Below are positions 15,270 through 24,655 of a DNA stretch of 64,000 nucleotides, in pieces (within the stretch, counting starts at the first letter, position 1; every line of letters begins with the position of its first letter). A program made the position numbers and the translations under genes. This DNA is from Luteolibacter luteus (GTDB lineage: Bacteria > Verrucomicrobiota > Verrucomicrobiia > Verrucomicrobiales > Akkermansiaceae): NCBI RefSeq assembly GCF_012913485.1, contig NZ_CP051774.1:3224001-3288000 (forward strand), written 5' to 3'. Under the pieces are notes generated by a model. It was not told the origin of the DNA, searched no databases, and saw nothing but the letters and a program-made list of their open reading frames with translations.

Positions 15270-15767
15270 ATGGATTATGGGAAGAATCAACCCGGCGCGC
15301 TCTCGATCGCGGCTTTTTCGTTGTCCTGCCTGGGAGCGCTCAGCTTCGGCCTGCTGGCGATTCCCGGCGTCATCTGCGGACATCTTGCGCGCAGGAGATC
15401 GCTTCGCGATCATGCCTTCGCGGGTGCGGCATTGATCATCGGCTACTGCATCCTTGGCCTCTTCTTCGGTCTGCCCTTGCTCGCCCTCGGCGGAATGCTG
15501 CAGCTTTCGATTCCTTTGACCGGAAACTTTTCGCGTGAGCTCCCGGCGGACTTCTCGGGCCTCGATCCCGTCGTCCGGACCGTCGAGGCCCAGCCGGCTG
15601 CTTCGGGAGCCCTCGGCAAGCTTGTGGAACATTACGGCTCCTTGCTGATCGTCGCGCTGCTCGGCCTTGTGGTGATCGTCTTTGCCGCTTGGGCCGCTCC
15701 TCGCTTCGGTCGCTGGTTCCAGCATCGTCAGTTGCGGCGCCTGATGGCGATAAATCGTTCACGCTAA
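15270..15767 (+). CDS. DUF4190-type small membrane protein
   Basis: This is a 165-residue protein with three predicted membrane segments. Residues about 10-70 (SLSCLGALSFGLLAIPGVICGHLA, then HAFAGAALIIGYCILGL) match DUF4190, a two-helix membrane domain of unknown function whose conserved part is P..I.GH.A. A periplasmic stretch (about 80-115) and a third helix (about 120-140) follow, with a basic tail. The gene is divergent from the beta-strand-repeat protein, with about 150 bases between them. No function can be given. Confidence 0.65.
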   Translation: MDYGKNQPGALSIAAFSLSCLGALSFGLLAIPGVICGHLARRRSLRDHAFAGAALIIGYCILGLFFGLPLLALGGMLQLSIPLTGNFSRELPADFSGLDPVVRTVEAQPAASGALGKLVEHYGSLLIVALLGLVVIVFAAWAAPRFGRWFQHRQLRRLMAINRSR

Positions 15768-15943
15768 AAGCTCGGGTCGGTTTGTGGGGCGGGTCCGTTG
15801 CAGCGGGCCTAGCCGCGGCTTGGAGCAAGCAAGGGCTTTGAATCTCAGTTTATTCCAAAAATCCGGACGCCTGCGCCGATGCCCAATCGCGGGCTTGCCA
15901 AGGCTCCCCGGGTCTCATTCACTCCCGGCCCCGTTCACCGGCC

Positions 15944-17173
15944 ATGGCCCTTATCGTCCAAAAATACGGCGGCACTTCTGTCGGCTCCATCGATCGCATG
16001 CGCAACGTCGCCGCACGCGTGAAACGCACCCGCGACGAAGGCAATCAAGTGGTTGCCGTCGTTTCCGCGATGTCTGGCATCACCGATGGCCTGATCAAGA
16101 TGGCAAGGGAGTTCAGCGAGACTCCCTCCGAGCGCGAGATGGACGTGCTGTTGGCCACCGGCGAACAGCAGTCGATCGCCCTTGTCTCCATGGCCCTGCA
16201 TGAGGCAGGTGTGGAGGCGGTCTCCGTGACCGGCCGCCAGGCAGGCATTTTCACCACCGGTTCCCACACCCGCGGCCGCATTCAGGACATCGATCCTGAG
16301 TTCATGAAGCGCTCGCTCGAGGAGGGAAATACCCTCGTGGTCGCGGGTTTCCAAGGCATCACGCCGGAAGGCATGATCCACACCCTCGGCCGCGGTGGCT
16401 CGGACCTCACGGCCATCGCCATTTCCGCCGCGCTGAAGGCGGATGTCTGCCAGATCCTCACCGATGTGGACGGCGTTTATACCTGCGATCCGCGGATCGT
16501 GAAAAACGCCCGCAAGCTTCCGGAAATTTCCTACGACGAGATGCTGGAAATGGCCTCGTCCGGGTCGAAGGTGATGCAGTCCCGCTCCGTCGAGTTCGCC
16601 AAGAAATTCGGCGTGGTCTTCGAAGTCCGCTCCTCTCTCAATGACAATCCGGGCACGCTGGTGCTCGAAGAACATCCCGCCATGGAAAACGTCGTTATCC
16701 GCGGAGTCTCGATCGAGCGCTCCCAAGCCCGCGTCACCATCACCGGTATTCCCGATGTACCCGGCATGTCCGGCAAGATCCTCGGCGCGCTGGGTGAGGC
16801 GGAGATTAATCTCGATATGATCGTGTCGAACATCGCGCACGATGATCGCGCGCGTCACTCCTTCACGATGCATTCGAACGATCTCGGCAAGGCCCAGGCC
16901 GCGCTGAAGCAGGTGCTGGCGGAGATCAGCCCGGACGCCCGGATCGAGACCGAGGCAGGGATCGCGAAACTTTCCGCCGTCGGCATTGGCATGCGCTCCC
17001 ACTCGGGCGTCGCCGCCACCATGTTCAAGGCCCTTGGCGAAGCCGGCATCAACATCGGCATGATCTCCACCTCCGAAATCAAGATCGCCGTGACGGTTGA
17101 TGAGCCTCGCATCGAGGATGCGGCGCGTGCGGTGCATGATGCCTTCAATCTCGACAAGGAACCGGTAAAGTAA
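15944..17173 (+). CDS. lysC: aspartate kinase
   Basis: This 409-residue cytoplasmic enzyme phosphorylates aspartate, the first step to lysine, diaminopimelate, threonine and methionine. KYGGTSVG (residues 7-14) and TLGRGGSDLTAI (about 147-158) are the kinase substrate and ATP signatures, and LTDVDGVYTCDPRIV is the conserved nucleotide-site block. Residues about 265-409 hold two ACT domains (VTITGIPDVPGMSGKILGAL and LSAVGIGMRSHSGVAATMF) that bind feedback amino acids. Length and layout are those of monofunctional LysC. It is a stand-alone gene. The 176 bases upstream hold no recognisable lysine riboswitch. Confidence 0.95.
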   Translation: MALIVQKYGGTSVGSIDRMRNVAARVKRTRDEGNQVVAVVSAMSGITDGLIKMAREFSETPSEREMDVLLATGEQQSIALVSMALHEAGVEAVSVTGRQAGIFTTGSHTRGRIQDIDPEFMKRSLEEGNTLVVAGFQGITPEGMIHTLGRGGSDLTAIAISAALKADVCQILTDVDGVYTCDPRIVKNARKLPEISYDEMLEMASSGSKVMQSRSVEFAKKFGVVFEVRSSLNDNPGTLVLEEHPAMENVVIRGVSIERSQARVTITGIPDVPGMSGKILGALGEAEINLDMIVSNIAHDDRARHSFTMHSNDLGKAQAALKQVLAEISPDARIETEAGIAKLSAVGIGMRSHSGVAATMFKALGEAGINIGMISTSEIKIAVTVDEPRIEDAARAVHDAFNLDKEPVK

Positions 17174-17207
17174 GTCCGGCACGCTTGAAGCTACGGGAGG
17201 GTGCGCG

Positions 17208-17864
17208 ATGGAAAATCCATACCAAGCACCCTCGGCCGATAGCAGCCCGCCTCCGCTTCCCATGCCGGGAGTGGAGGGGCTGAAGAATCCGCGCTTGCTG
17301 GGCCTGTTCGCCGTCTTCTTCTACGCCCTGGGCACTTTGGGTGAAGTCGCCGATCACTTCCAAAGGTCGTTCCCCGCGGAGATCGGGATTTCCGCGCTGC
17401 ATCAGCACGACACCTACTACGTCGTGGCGGAGGGACTGGGGCTCTTTGAATGGCTGATGCTCGGTGCCTTTCTTGCCGGGATCTTGTTCTTCTTCCTGTG
17501 GAAATACCGCGCGGCCAGGAACGCGTGGATCCTGGACCCATCCGTGATGAAGATGACCCCGGCCATGTCGGTGGGCTGCTACTTCATCCCGATCCTGAAT
17601 TTCATCTGGCCCTGCCGGGCCATGGCGGGAATCGCGAAGGCCTCCTACGGCAGCACTGCGGGAGTCGCCCTGTGGTGGAGCACCCAGATGATTGCCTTGG
17701 TTGGCGGCATCGTGGTTGTCGCCATGCTTGGCGAGCATCCGCCCGATGCCGTGCCGACCATGGCGGAACACCTCCTTCTCCTGTGGTCGATCTTCACCTT
17801 TGTCTGCGCATGGAAAATCGTGATGCGCATCTCGAAGGCGCAGGCGGCGCGGTGTGCTGCTTGA
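17208..17864 (+). CDS. DUF4328 membrane protein
   Basis: This is a 218-residue protein with a Pro-rich N-terminus (NPYQAPSADSSPPPLP) and four membrane segments. The block AMSVGCYFIPILNFIWPCRAM, with the preceding WKYRAARN, is the hallmark of DUF4328, an inner-membrane family of unknown function. GGGAGG lies 7 bases before the ATG and the gene is 35 bases after lysC, so co-transcription is possible, though there is no known functional link. Confidence 0.75.
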   Translation: MENPYQAPSADSSPPPLPMPGVEGLKNPRLLGLFAVFFYALGTLGEVADHFQRSFPAEIGISALHQHDTYYVVAEGLGLFEWLMLGAFLAGILFFFLWKYRAARNAWILDPSVMKMTPAMSVGCYFIPILNFIWPCRAMAGIAKASYGSTAGVALWWSTQMIALVGGIVVVAMLGEHPPDAVPTMAEHLLLLWSIFTFVCAWKIVMRISKAQAARCAA

Positions 17865-17916
17865 TTCGATACGTCACTAGCCAAACGGCCTCAGGCTCGT
17901 CGGACAGGGCTTCTCT

Positions 17917-20745
17917 TCATCTCACTCCATCTCCCTCGAAGAGCTTTCTCAGCACATCCGCAAAGCGATTGTAAAAGAAGCCCAGCACCACCAGTGCCAC
18001 GCCGAGGGCGAGGAAGGCTGCCACGCGTGTGAAGGTATTGAAGTCCCATACATCGACCGTGAAGAGCTTCCCAAGTGACAAGGCTAGCAGGATGAATCCC
18101 GCGTGACGCAGCGCCGCCGTCTTCTGCCAGAGGCCGGTACAAACGAGAAGGAAGCCGAGTCCCGTCCAAAGGACTGCTACCGGCTTCCAATCGAAATGCC
18201 AGATCAGGAGTTGGCTCGACCAGATCGCGAGCAGCGCCGAGCTGAAGAAGAGTAGCCAGGATGACCTTTCCTTCAACTGCTCCTTCTTCATCAGGAACCC
18301 TGCGGTGAACAGCGACAAGATCACCACGGCACCATGCGGGAAGGCTGCCGGCTCGTATGCATCCCATGGCAAGGTCGCGAATCTATTCAGCAACCACACC
18401 GCGCCTGCCAGGAGGAGGACCCATGCCTCGGGCAAATTCTGGCGGAAGCGCCGTGAAAGCAGCAGCAAGCCAAGTCCGCTGCCCGCGAGGATCTCGCCGA
18501 GAAATTCCGGGACGATCTCCCTCCAGGCGAAGATCCACGAAAGCATGCCGAAGGCGCGCGGGATGAGCGACGTGTGCCGGAACTCCTCCCGGCCCGACGA
18601 CGGAAATACTGCGATTCCCGTAAGAATCAGCGCTGTTCCCACCGGGATAAACTCGATCAGCCATGACGGACCTTGATGCCAGACTTGAAGCGCGTATCCG
18701 ATCGGTAGGAAGAGCGCTGCCACCATCGCCAAGATCGGACTGCGGAAGATGAAACGTGCGATCGCCGCGAGCAGGATGGCCACTGCCGAAAGGGAAATGA
18801 GGTTCGTGAGCAGCGGGACATGCAGGAACTCCTGCGCCCGACAGATCGAGGCGAAGGCCGCGAGCGCCGTCACCCACAGCAAGGCCGCAGGTTTCGCCGC
18901 CAGGTCGAGGGATGACTTCGCCGCCCGAACCGGGTGACGCATCCACAGCCAATGGCTGGCGAGGCTGATGAAGGTGACCGTGAGAATTCCCCACATCTTC
19001 AACTCCCGATCTGCCAGCAATAGGAAGACGACCGACGCGAAATGGAAGCATAGCGCGACGTAGGCGGCCTCCTCCAAGCGGCGGTCCCGGTCCCGCAGCA
19101 GTGTGAAAGCCGTCATGCCCAGCGCGATCGCTGCGGCGGCGGGAGCTCTCCAGAACGAAGCCAGCTCAAGACACCATCCCGTGAGGGCTGCGTTCGCCCC
19201 AGCCACGAACGCGACTGCCGCTGCAAAGCGGGCAGCCTTCTTCATGAAATCCGGAAGCTCTGCGGCATCGCATCCTCTCCGCAGCGGGAAAGCCGCCGCC
19301 GTCAGGAGCAGTGCTGTCAGCCCATGGCTCCACGCAGGCACATCGAGATCCTGCAAGCGGAAGTCGAAGATCATCATCGTGGCCCCCGCCGTCGCCATCA
19401 TTGCGAAAAGCAGTTCGCTCCTGCCGCGATAGCGGGCGAAGACGAGTGAGAGGCTGAGCGCTTGCCCTGCTAGGGCGAGGGCGAGCTGGAAGCCTTCGAG
19501 CTCCAGCACCAGTGATAGGGTCAGGGCCGCGATGCCTTGGGCGAAATGACATCCCGCGGCTTCATCCTTGCGGCGACCGATCGCCCCCAATGCCAGCAGC
19601 ACCAAGCCAAACACCCCCGGCACCAGCCAGTAGTCCTCTCTTCCTTCGATTTCCTGCCATACCGCGGAGAAGAGCGCGAAAAACGCGACATTGTTTCCCG
19701 TGGCAAAAGCCGCGCGCTCCCGTTCCGAGAAACCCGGGAAGCGCTTCGAAATCCCGAGCACGCCCGGCAGCGCAAACATCGCCCACACCGGCGGCAGGAA
19801 CCACAGCGCCGCGGGATTGTCCGGACGACTGCCGATGGCCCCTGCAATCTGCCACCAGAAGAAGGCCACATAGGTTCCCACCATCGACGCGACTCCTGGC
19901 ATTACCCATCCGGGTCGAAGCATCAGCGCGGTGCCCATGCCAGCCAGCACCAGGTTCGATGCCGCGGAGAGCCAGCCGAGCGGCTGCAGCACGGTCGAGT
20001 ACGATGCGAGTAGTAGTCCCATCACCGCCGTCGCCTTCGAATCGCGCTTCAGGGAGACCGCTACGATTCCTCCCGCGGCGAACAGAAGCATCATACCCGC
20101 TACCACCGGTGACTCCACCACTTGCAAGCGCGGCACATGGTGGGACGCGAAGGTGCACCAGTAGAAGAATGCCATCCCGCCCGCGATCAGCACTTCACCG
20201 AAGCGCCGGAGGTTCTCTCTCCCTGCCAGATAGAAGCCGCCGCCGGAAAGCATTAGCGATCCGAGATACAGTGCCGCGAGGCGAATGCCCGGCGAGAGAT
20301 CGCGGATCCAGTTCTTGTAAGCGAAATTCCCCAGCAGCACGAGGCCGGTCACCAGCAGGCCGATGCCCAGCCGCACCAGCCATACGCGGCCGAACTGGAG
20401 TTCGAAGGAAGTATCCCTCGCGACCGGGAAGGGCGGGGGGGTGGTCACCGGTGGAGACGCCACCGGAGGATCCATCACCGCGGGTGTCACGCTTGGTTCG
20501 GCAATCGGCTCCGGAACGAACACCGGAGCTTCCTCTTCCGCCACCTCTGCCAGAACTGTCGCTGCTTCGGGGATTGTCTGCTCTCCTTCCGCCGGAGCTG
20601 CGGCGGCATGCAGCTCGCTTTCCAGATCCTGCAGCCTGAGCCACAGCGAGCGCACCTGCGTCTGGTGGTGCCGTTCTGCGGTGGCGAGTTCTTCGCGTAG
20701 CGCTTCGATCCGGGCTTGGAGGGCGGCCGCCTTCAAAGGGTTCAC
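17917..20745 (-). CDS. DUF2339 large membrane protein
   Basis: This is a 942-residue protein. Residues 1-50 form an N-terminal coiled coil (ARIEALREELATAERHHQ, LWLRLQDLESEL). Next comes an acidic, Pro-rich spacer to about residue 115, then more than 20 hydrophobic segments filling the rest. FELQFGRVWLVRLGIGLLVTG and the following helices match the opening of DUF2339, a predicted multi-span membrane family of unknown role found in Bacteroidetes, Verrucomicrobia and Proteobacteria. It starts with GTG at 20745, next to an AGAAGG; a start further in cannot be excluded. It may be involved in envelope function, but nothing in the sequence proves it. Confidence 0.75.
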   Translation of the reverse strand: MNPLKAAALQARIEALREELATAERHHQTQVRSLWLRLQDLESELHAAAAPAEGEQTIPEAATVLAEVAEEEAPVFVPEPIAEPSVTPAVMDPPVASPPVTTPPPFPVARDTSFELQFGRVWLVRLGIGLLVTGLVLLGNFAYKNWIRDLSPGIRLAALYLGSLMLSGGGFYLAGRENLRRFGEVLIAGGMAFFYWCTFASHHVPRLQVVESPVVAGMMLLFAAGGIVAVSLKRDSKATAVMGLLLASYSTVLQPLGWLSAASNLVLAGMGTALMLRPGWVMPGVASMVGTYVAFFWWQIAGAIGSRPDNPAALWFLPPVWAMFALPGVLGISKRFPGFSERERAAFATGNNVAFFALFSAVWQEIEGREDYWLVPGVFGLVLLALGAIGRRKDEAAGCHFAQGIAALTLSLVLELEGFQLALALAGQALSLSLVFARYRGRSELLFAMMATAGATMMIFDFRLQDLDVPAWSHGLTALLLTAAAFPLRRGCDAAELPDFMKKAARFAAAVAFVAGANAALTGWCLELASFWRAPAAAAIALGMTAFTLLRDRDRRLEEAAYVALCFHFASVVFLLLADRELKMWGILTVTFISLASHWLWMRHPVRAAKSSLDLAAKPAALLWVTALAAFASICRAQEFLHVPLLTNLISLSAVAILLAAIARFIFRSPILAMVAALFLPIGYALQVWHQGPSWLIEFIPVGTALILTGIAVFPSSGREEFRHTSLIPRAFGMLSWIFAWREIVPEFLGEILAGSGLGLLLLSRRFRQNLPEAWVLLLAGAVWLLNRFATLPWDAYEPAAFPHGAVVILSLFTAGFLMKKEQLKERSSWLLFFSSALLAIWSSQLLIWHFDWKPVAVLWTGLGFLLVCTGLWQKTAALRHAGFILLALSLGKLFTVDVWDFNTFTRVAAFLALGVALVVLGFFYNRFADVLRKLFEGDGVR

Positions 20746-20832
20746 ACCCTTCTAGCTAGCATCCGGATACGCCGCCGCGGCATCGATAAAACGAATGGTA
20801 ACATCGGGAGGATCGATGATGCCCCCAGCGCC

Positions 20833-21831
20833 TTATTTCTTCTTCTTCGGAAGATTGCTGATCCAGCGCTCCACGTCACCGATCACCTGATCCTTCTTGG
20901 TGTCGTACATCAGAAGGTGGTAGGCGTCGGGATAGAGCTTCAGCGTGCGATCCTTCTTGTCCGGGATGTTGGTGAAGAAGTTCTGCACGTCCTCGGTCTT
21001 GCTGAAGAAGTCCTTGTCACCGTGAAGCACCAAGGTCGGAACACTGAAGGTCTTCGCGCAGTCCGGCATGCCATCGATCAGATCACCCAGCGTCACTAGC
21101 AGGCGGAGCGTGTGCTTGTCGATGTGCCAGGAGTTCGTTTCCGACTGCTCGGAGTGCAGGGTGTCGTGCGTCATCTGCACTTCCTGCCCGCCCGCGAGCG
21201 CTTCCAGGGAAAGCCGCGCCATCGGGGTCACTTGGGAAGCCTGGCGAACCAAGTCCTTCTTCCACTTCGGGAAATCGTCGCGGAACTTCACCACTGGCGA
21301 GGAGATCACCAGCGCATCGCAGGGTGCCTTACCGCCGGCTTCCACCTTCTGGCGGAAATTGTGGGAAGCGATCAGCGCCCCCATGCTCTCGCCGAACCAC
21401 ACGATCTTCGCGCCCGGATGCTTCTCGCGCACCATCGTCGTGAATTGGTCGAGGTCGTGATACCACTTCTGCGGGTCATCGATATCGCCGCGGCGCTCCT
21501 TCAGCGGGTCCTTGCCTTGGCCGCGTACCTCGTAGGCATAGACAGCGGTCTTCGGCTGCTCCCGGACCATCCGGCGGCCCAGATTCTCGTAGTCGATCGC
21601 CGCGCCACAGAAGCCGTGGATGCCGATCACCACCACGTTCGGCTGGCTACCTTCCTTGACCCACTTCCGGTAGCCGAAGGTTTCCCGTCGCAGGGATTCC
21701 TCCGGATGATCGGTGACCAAGGTGTAATCCGTCGCACACTGGGACAGCGCGAGCGCAGCGAACAAGGCTCCACCGGCCTTGGCTGCGAGGCGCAGCAGGC
21801 CACTTCCGGTGCCAGCGGAACTAATCTTCAT
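20833..21831 (-). CDS. lysophospholipase-like alpha/beta hydrolase, lipoprotein
   Basis: This is a 332-residue protein. The N-terminal hydrophobic stretch ends in the lipobox-like LALSQC (about residues 27-32), so it is probably a lipoprotein of the inner or outer membrane. The hydrolase has an oxyanion block VIGIHGFCG, the nucleophile elbow WFGESMGA, the acid in HGDKDFFS and the histidine in DAYHLLMYD, all matching the serine aminopeptidase/monoacylglycerol lipase (Hydrolase_4) family. A phospholipid or acylglycerol substrate is likely but not certain. The gene lies alone, with a Lys-rich C-terminus (LPKKKK). Confidence 0.8.
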   Translation of the reverse strand: MKISSAGTGSGLLRLAAKAGGALFAALALSQCATDYTLVTDHPEESLRRETFGYRKWVKEGSQPNVVVIGIHGFCGAAIDYENLGRRMVREQPKTAVYAYEVRGQGKDPLKERRGDIDDPQKWYHDLDQFTTMVREKHPGAKIVWFGESMGALIASHNFRQKVEAGGKAPCDALVISSPVVKFRDDFPKWKKDLVRQASQVTPMARLSLEALAGGQEVQMTHDTLHSEQSETNSWHIDKHTLRLLVTLGDLIDGMPDCAKTFSVPTLVLHGDKDFFSKTEDVQNFFTNIPDKKDRTLKLYPDAYHLLMYDTKKDQVIGDVERWISNLPKKKK

Positions 21832-21922
21832 CCGTTGAAAGTGTCACACCTCTTACGGACGGCGGCAATGCTGCTTTCCACGAATGTGCAGAATGCGCGG
21901 CATGACAGGAAAGTGCTGGGAA

Positions 21923-22996
21923 TCAGGCTTCGGCAGGGACTTTGGCATTCATCCCGGCCCGTACGGCGGGCAGGATCTCATCCAGGTTTTCGGCCACCAC
22001 GAAGTCTCCCGGACGGCACAGGCCGTTCAGCAATTCGATCAGTGGTGCCCAGAAGCGGACCCCTTGGGGATTCAGGCGGTTGAAGAGCACCACCGGCTTG
22101 CCAGCCATGAGCGGGTTCTTCTGGTGCTTGAAGATCATCAGGGCCAGCAGCTCCTGCACTGTTCCGGCGCCGCCGGGGAAGATCACGAAGGCATCGGAAT
22201 TCTCGATCATCACCTCCATACGGGTGTAGATGTCCGGCCTCAGCCAGAAGCTGGAGAGCCCGTCCGGCAGTCCTTCCAGCTCGATGATGTGGGGCACGTT
22301 CGAGCCCGCGGTCCAGCCGCCGGCACCTACGGATCCCTCCACCACGGCACCCATGATCCCGGAGCGTCCCGCACCGGACACGCAGCCGATGTTGTTTTCC
22401 GCCAGCTGGCGGCCCAGTGACCTGCCATCGGCGAGGTACGAAGACTCTTCCAAGGTGGCGGAGCAGAAGACGCACACGTTGCCGATGTAGTCGTCCGGCA
22501 CCGGCTCCTCGAAGGACGTGCTCTTGCTCTCACCGATCTTTTCGCGTCCGGCGTCGGGCAGTCCCTTCAGGCGCACCATTTCCAAGGTTTCCAGCACCGT
22601 CTCCGGGCCATCCGCGGTCAGCAGGAAATCTCGATGGTCCTGCTTGATGGTTCCCATCTTGTTCAGATGGTCCAGCACGGCAAAGAAGGGGTCCCACGAC
22701 AGATCCGAATTCAGGATCACCGTCGGCTTGCCCGCCAGATTGCGGTCGATGGTCTGGTAGCCGACGAAGATGGAGATCGCCTTGAACATGTCCTCCAGCG
22801 TGGCGCCGGGGGTGAAGACGAAGGCTTCGGACTCGATGATCTTCTTTTCAATGTTCGACAGCGTGATGCGCTGGTCGCCATTGGAATTGTAGATGTCCCA
22901 TCCGGCGTTGAAAAGCAGGTAGAGCAGCTTCGCTCTCACCGCCCGTCCCGGGTCGTCGGTCCCGTGGACGGTTCCAGAAAGTCTTACTTTGGGCAT
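21923..22996 (-). CDS. double LOG-domain protein (lysine-decarboxylase-like, TIGR00730 type)
   Basis: This is a 357-residue cytoplasmic protein. Residues about 170-350 form a full LOG domain with the nucleotide loop FPGGAGTVQELL (273-284), the upstream TRMEVM (Arg259/Glu261) and GAGRSGIMGAV. LOG proteins release the base from nucleoside 5'-monophosphates. Residues 1-150 look like a second, degenerate copy: IIESEAFVFTPGATLEDMFKA (about 53-73) aligns with the active PGGAGTVQE region, and NLAGKPTVILNSD aligns with LMAGKPVVLFNR. Typical LOG proteins are 180-240 residues, so this is a tandem duplication with one apparently inactive half. The substrate is unknown. Confidence 0.75.
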   Translation of the reverse strand: MPKVRLSGTVHGTDDPGRAVRAKLLYLLFNAGWDIYNSNGDQRITLSNIEKKIIESEAFVFTPGATLEDMFKAISIFVGYQTIDRNLAGKPTVILNSDLSWDPFFAVLDHLNKMGTIKQDHRDFLLTADGPETVLETLEMVRLKGLPDAGREKIGESKSTSFEEPVPDDYIGNVCVFCSATLEESSYLADGRSLGRQLAENNIGCVSGAGRSGIMGAVVEGSVGAGGWTAGSNVPHIIELEGLPDGLSSFWLRPDIYTRMEVMIENSDAFVIFPGGAGTVQELLALMIFKHQKNPLMAGKPVVLFNRLNPQGVRFWAPLIELLNGLCRPGDFVVAENLDEILPAVRAGMNAKVPAEA

Positions 22997-23084
22997 GGGA
23001 TTCGCTTTAGGGCAGGGTGATTCTCAGCAGTCATCGTGCCGGGGGGAGATCCGGTAGGGCGGACTGACACTTCTTTTATCGCAC

Positions 23085-23525
23085 ATGGACCCGTTTCTTC
23101 AAGCCGCCATCACGGAGGCAGCCGCCGGGCTGTCGGAGGGGGGAATCCCGATCGGAAGTGTCCTCGTCCGTCAGGGCATCATCCTCGGGCGCGGCCACAA
23201 CCGCCGCATGCAACAGGGAAATCCCATCCTGCACGGTGAAATGGACGCCTTGCAGAATGCCGGGCGCCTTCCTGCGCATATTTACCAGGAGTGCACCCTC
23301 TACACCACGCTTTCGCCCTGTCCGATGTGCACCGGTGCTATCCTCCTCTACGGGATTCCGAAGGTGGTAATTGGCGAGAACCTCACCTTCATGGGCGAGG
23401 AAGCGCTTCTGAAGAGCCGCGGCGTCGAAATCGAGGTCGTTCAGAGCGAAAAGTGCGTGGATTTGATGCGTCGTTTCATCGCCGCGAATCCCGGAGTCTG
23501 GAACGAGGACATCGGTGAACCTTGA
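23085..23525 (+). CDS. cytosine/nucleoside deaminase, yeast Fcy1-like
   Basis: This is a 146-residue cytoplasmic zinc deaminase. The His-Ala/Gly-Glu motif is HGEMD, and the second zinc motif is SPCPMC. The stretch from TLYTTLSPCPMCTGAI through LLYGIPKVVIGENLTFMGEE to the C-terminal NEDIGE follows the fungal cytosine deaminase plan unusually closely, and it lacks features of TadA (no tRNA-binding basic patch) or GuaD (no FDDxxFY tail). The likely reaction is cytosine to uracil, with other nucleobases possible. It is divergent from the LOG protein, which may also act on nucleotides, a possible salvage link. Confidence 0.8.
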   Translation: MDPFLQAAITEAAAGLSEGGIPIGSVLVRQGIILGRGHNRRMQQGNPILHGEMDALQNAGRLPAHIYQECTLYTTLSPCPMCTGAILLYGIPKVVIGENLTFMGEEALLKSRGVEIEVVQSEKCVDLMRRFIAANPGVWNEDIGEP

Positions 23526-23606
23526 GCGAGACGAGGGTCTCTGCTGTTAGCGAAATATGATCTGAGACTTGGAATTTCCCTTCCATCGTGCCGATGGTGA
23601 AGGGCT

Positions 23607-24203
23607 ATGAAAATCTCGGGGGATCTTTTCAGAGACACCGGTCTGATCGACTGGCTTGAGCAGGAAAAATGGCCCGGCACGCTTGCCGTGAGCGCCACCT
23701 GCGGATGCGATGTGACCCGGCTCGCCGGGGACATCCGCGATTACCTGGATGAGAGGGAAGAAAGCGGCTGCGGCCTCTTCGTCGTCTTCGATCGCGAGGA
23801 CATCCGCCGCATCGCTGGCGACCCTTCCTTGAGGCAACGCATTCTTTCCGCGGTCAAGGACCCGGCCGCGATGGCTGATGTCGGCTGCGACTACGAACGC
23901 ATGATCCGCAGCGTTGCTTCCTTGGGTGGTGCCATCCTTGCCGGGCAGTATTGCCTCGAAGCCACCCGCGGCCTCGATCGTGTCTTCCGCGTGATGGTGT
24001 CGCACTGTGGTGATTGCCGGAAGGACGAGCCCTCGCGCAGCTTCGATCCCCAGAGCTTCACCCGTGAAAGCCTGGTACAGGTGATTGGAGATAGCTTCGC
24101 GGATTGGTGCCACGGGCTCATGCCGCTGGAAGTGGCATCCCATGCGACGGTACGCGAAACTTCGCGGGAGTTGATCAAGTCTCCCGTTGTGAAGCTATGG
24201 TAG
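23607..24203 (+). CDS. conserved-looking hypothetical protein
   Basis: I do not recognise this 198-residue protein. It is soluble with no signal peptide and a mixed alpha/beta composition, and has several cysteines (CGCD near 31-34, HCGDCR near 133-138) that could bind metal, although the spacing matches no motif I know. A GAAGGG stretch sits just before the ATG. It is followed after 4 bases by a small secreted protein, so the two may be co-transcribed. The complementary strand is also open over this region but has an unlikely composition. Confidence 0.55.
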   Translation: MKISGDLFRDTGLIDWLEQEKWPGTLAVSATCGCDVTRLAGDIRDYLDEREESGCGLFVVFDREDIRRIAGDPSLRQRILSAVKDPAAMADVGCDYERMIRSVASLGGAILAGQYCLEATRGLDRVFRVMVSHCGDCRKDEPSRSFDPQSFTRESLVQVIGDSFADWCHGLMPLEVASHATVRETSRELIKSPVVKLW

Positions 24204-24207
24204 GTCC

Positions 24208-24654
24208 ATGTTCACGCGCTCCGCTTTCGTCACTTGGGTGAGCCTGTCCATCTTCTGTAGCAGCAGCACCATGGCGGAAACGGAGCACGATCAAGTGCAC
24301 GTGGGAGGACATGCGGTGAAGCAGGGACCTTATAAGCTCGCTCCCGGCGAATCTCTCGCAAGCGTTCTCAACCGCAGCGGTGGGATCATGGTGACTCGAG
24401 AAGACTTCGACCGTTACAAGACGGGTGAGAAGCTGCGCCATATCAGGATCGATCTCATGGGCAAGGGGCAGAAGAAATGCAGCTATCGGATCGATCCGAA
24501 AAGTCCCGAGCTTTGGAAGCTGATTCTCTCCAAGGGAGACACCATCGTGATCGCCAGAGCAGGCCTTCTGGATGGCGGGGACTATTCCGCGACACTGAAG
24601 CTTGAGGAGCCGAAGTCCGCGGAGAAGACCAAGGACGAAATGGGGGCGAACTAG
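24208..24654 (+). CDS. small secreted protein with SLBB-like domain
   Basis: This is a 148-residue protein with an N-terminal signal peptide ending near TMAET. VHVGGHAVKQGPYKLAPGES and LASVLNRSGGIM (about 30-62) resemble a SLBB domain, the beta-grasp repeat of polysaccharide-export outer-membrane proteins (gap, G.V..PG.Y.L..G..L..VL..AGG). A final block with KGDTIVIARAG also fits a SLBB-type ending. No polysaccharide-export system lies nearby. The stop is two bases from the stop of the convergent kinase-like gene. The SLBB assignment is by motif only. Confidence 0.55.
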   Translation: MFTRSAFVTWVSLSIFCSSSTMAETEHDQVHVGGHAVKQGPYKLAPGESLASVLNRSGGIMVTREDFDRYKTGEKLRHIRIDLMGKGQKKCSYRIDPKSPELWKLILSKGDTIVIARAGLLDGGDYSATLKLEEPKSAEKTKDEMGAN

Positions 24655-24655
24655 C

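Noticed and set aside
15768-15943. A lysine riboswitch upstream of aspartate kinase
   Set aside because: The 176-base gap lacks the conserved multi-helix core and any terminator hairpin.
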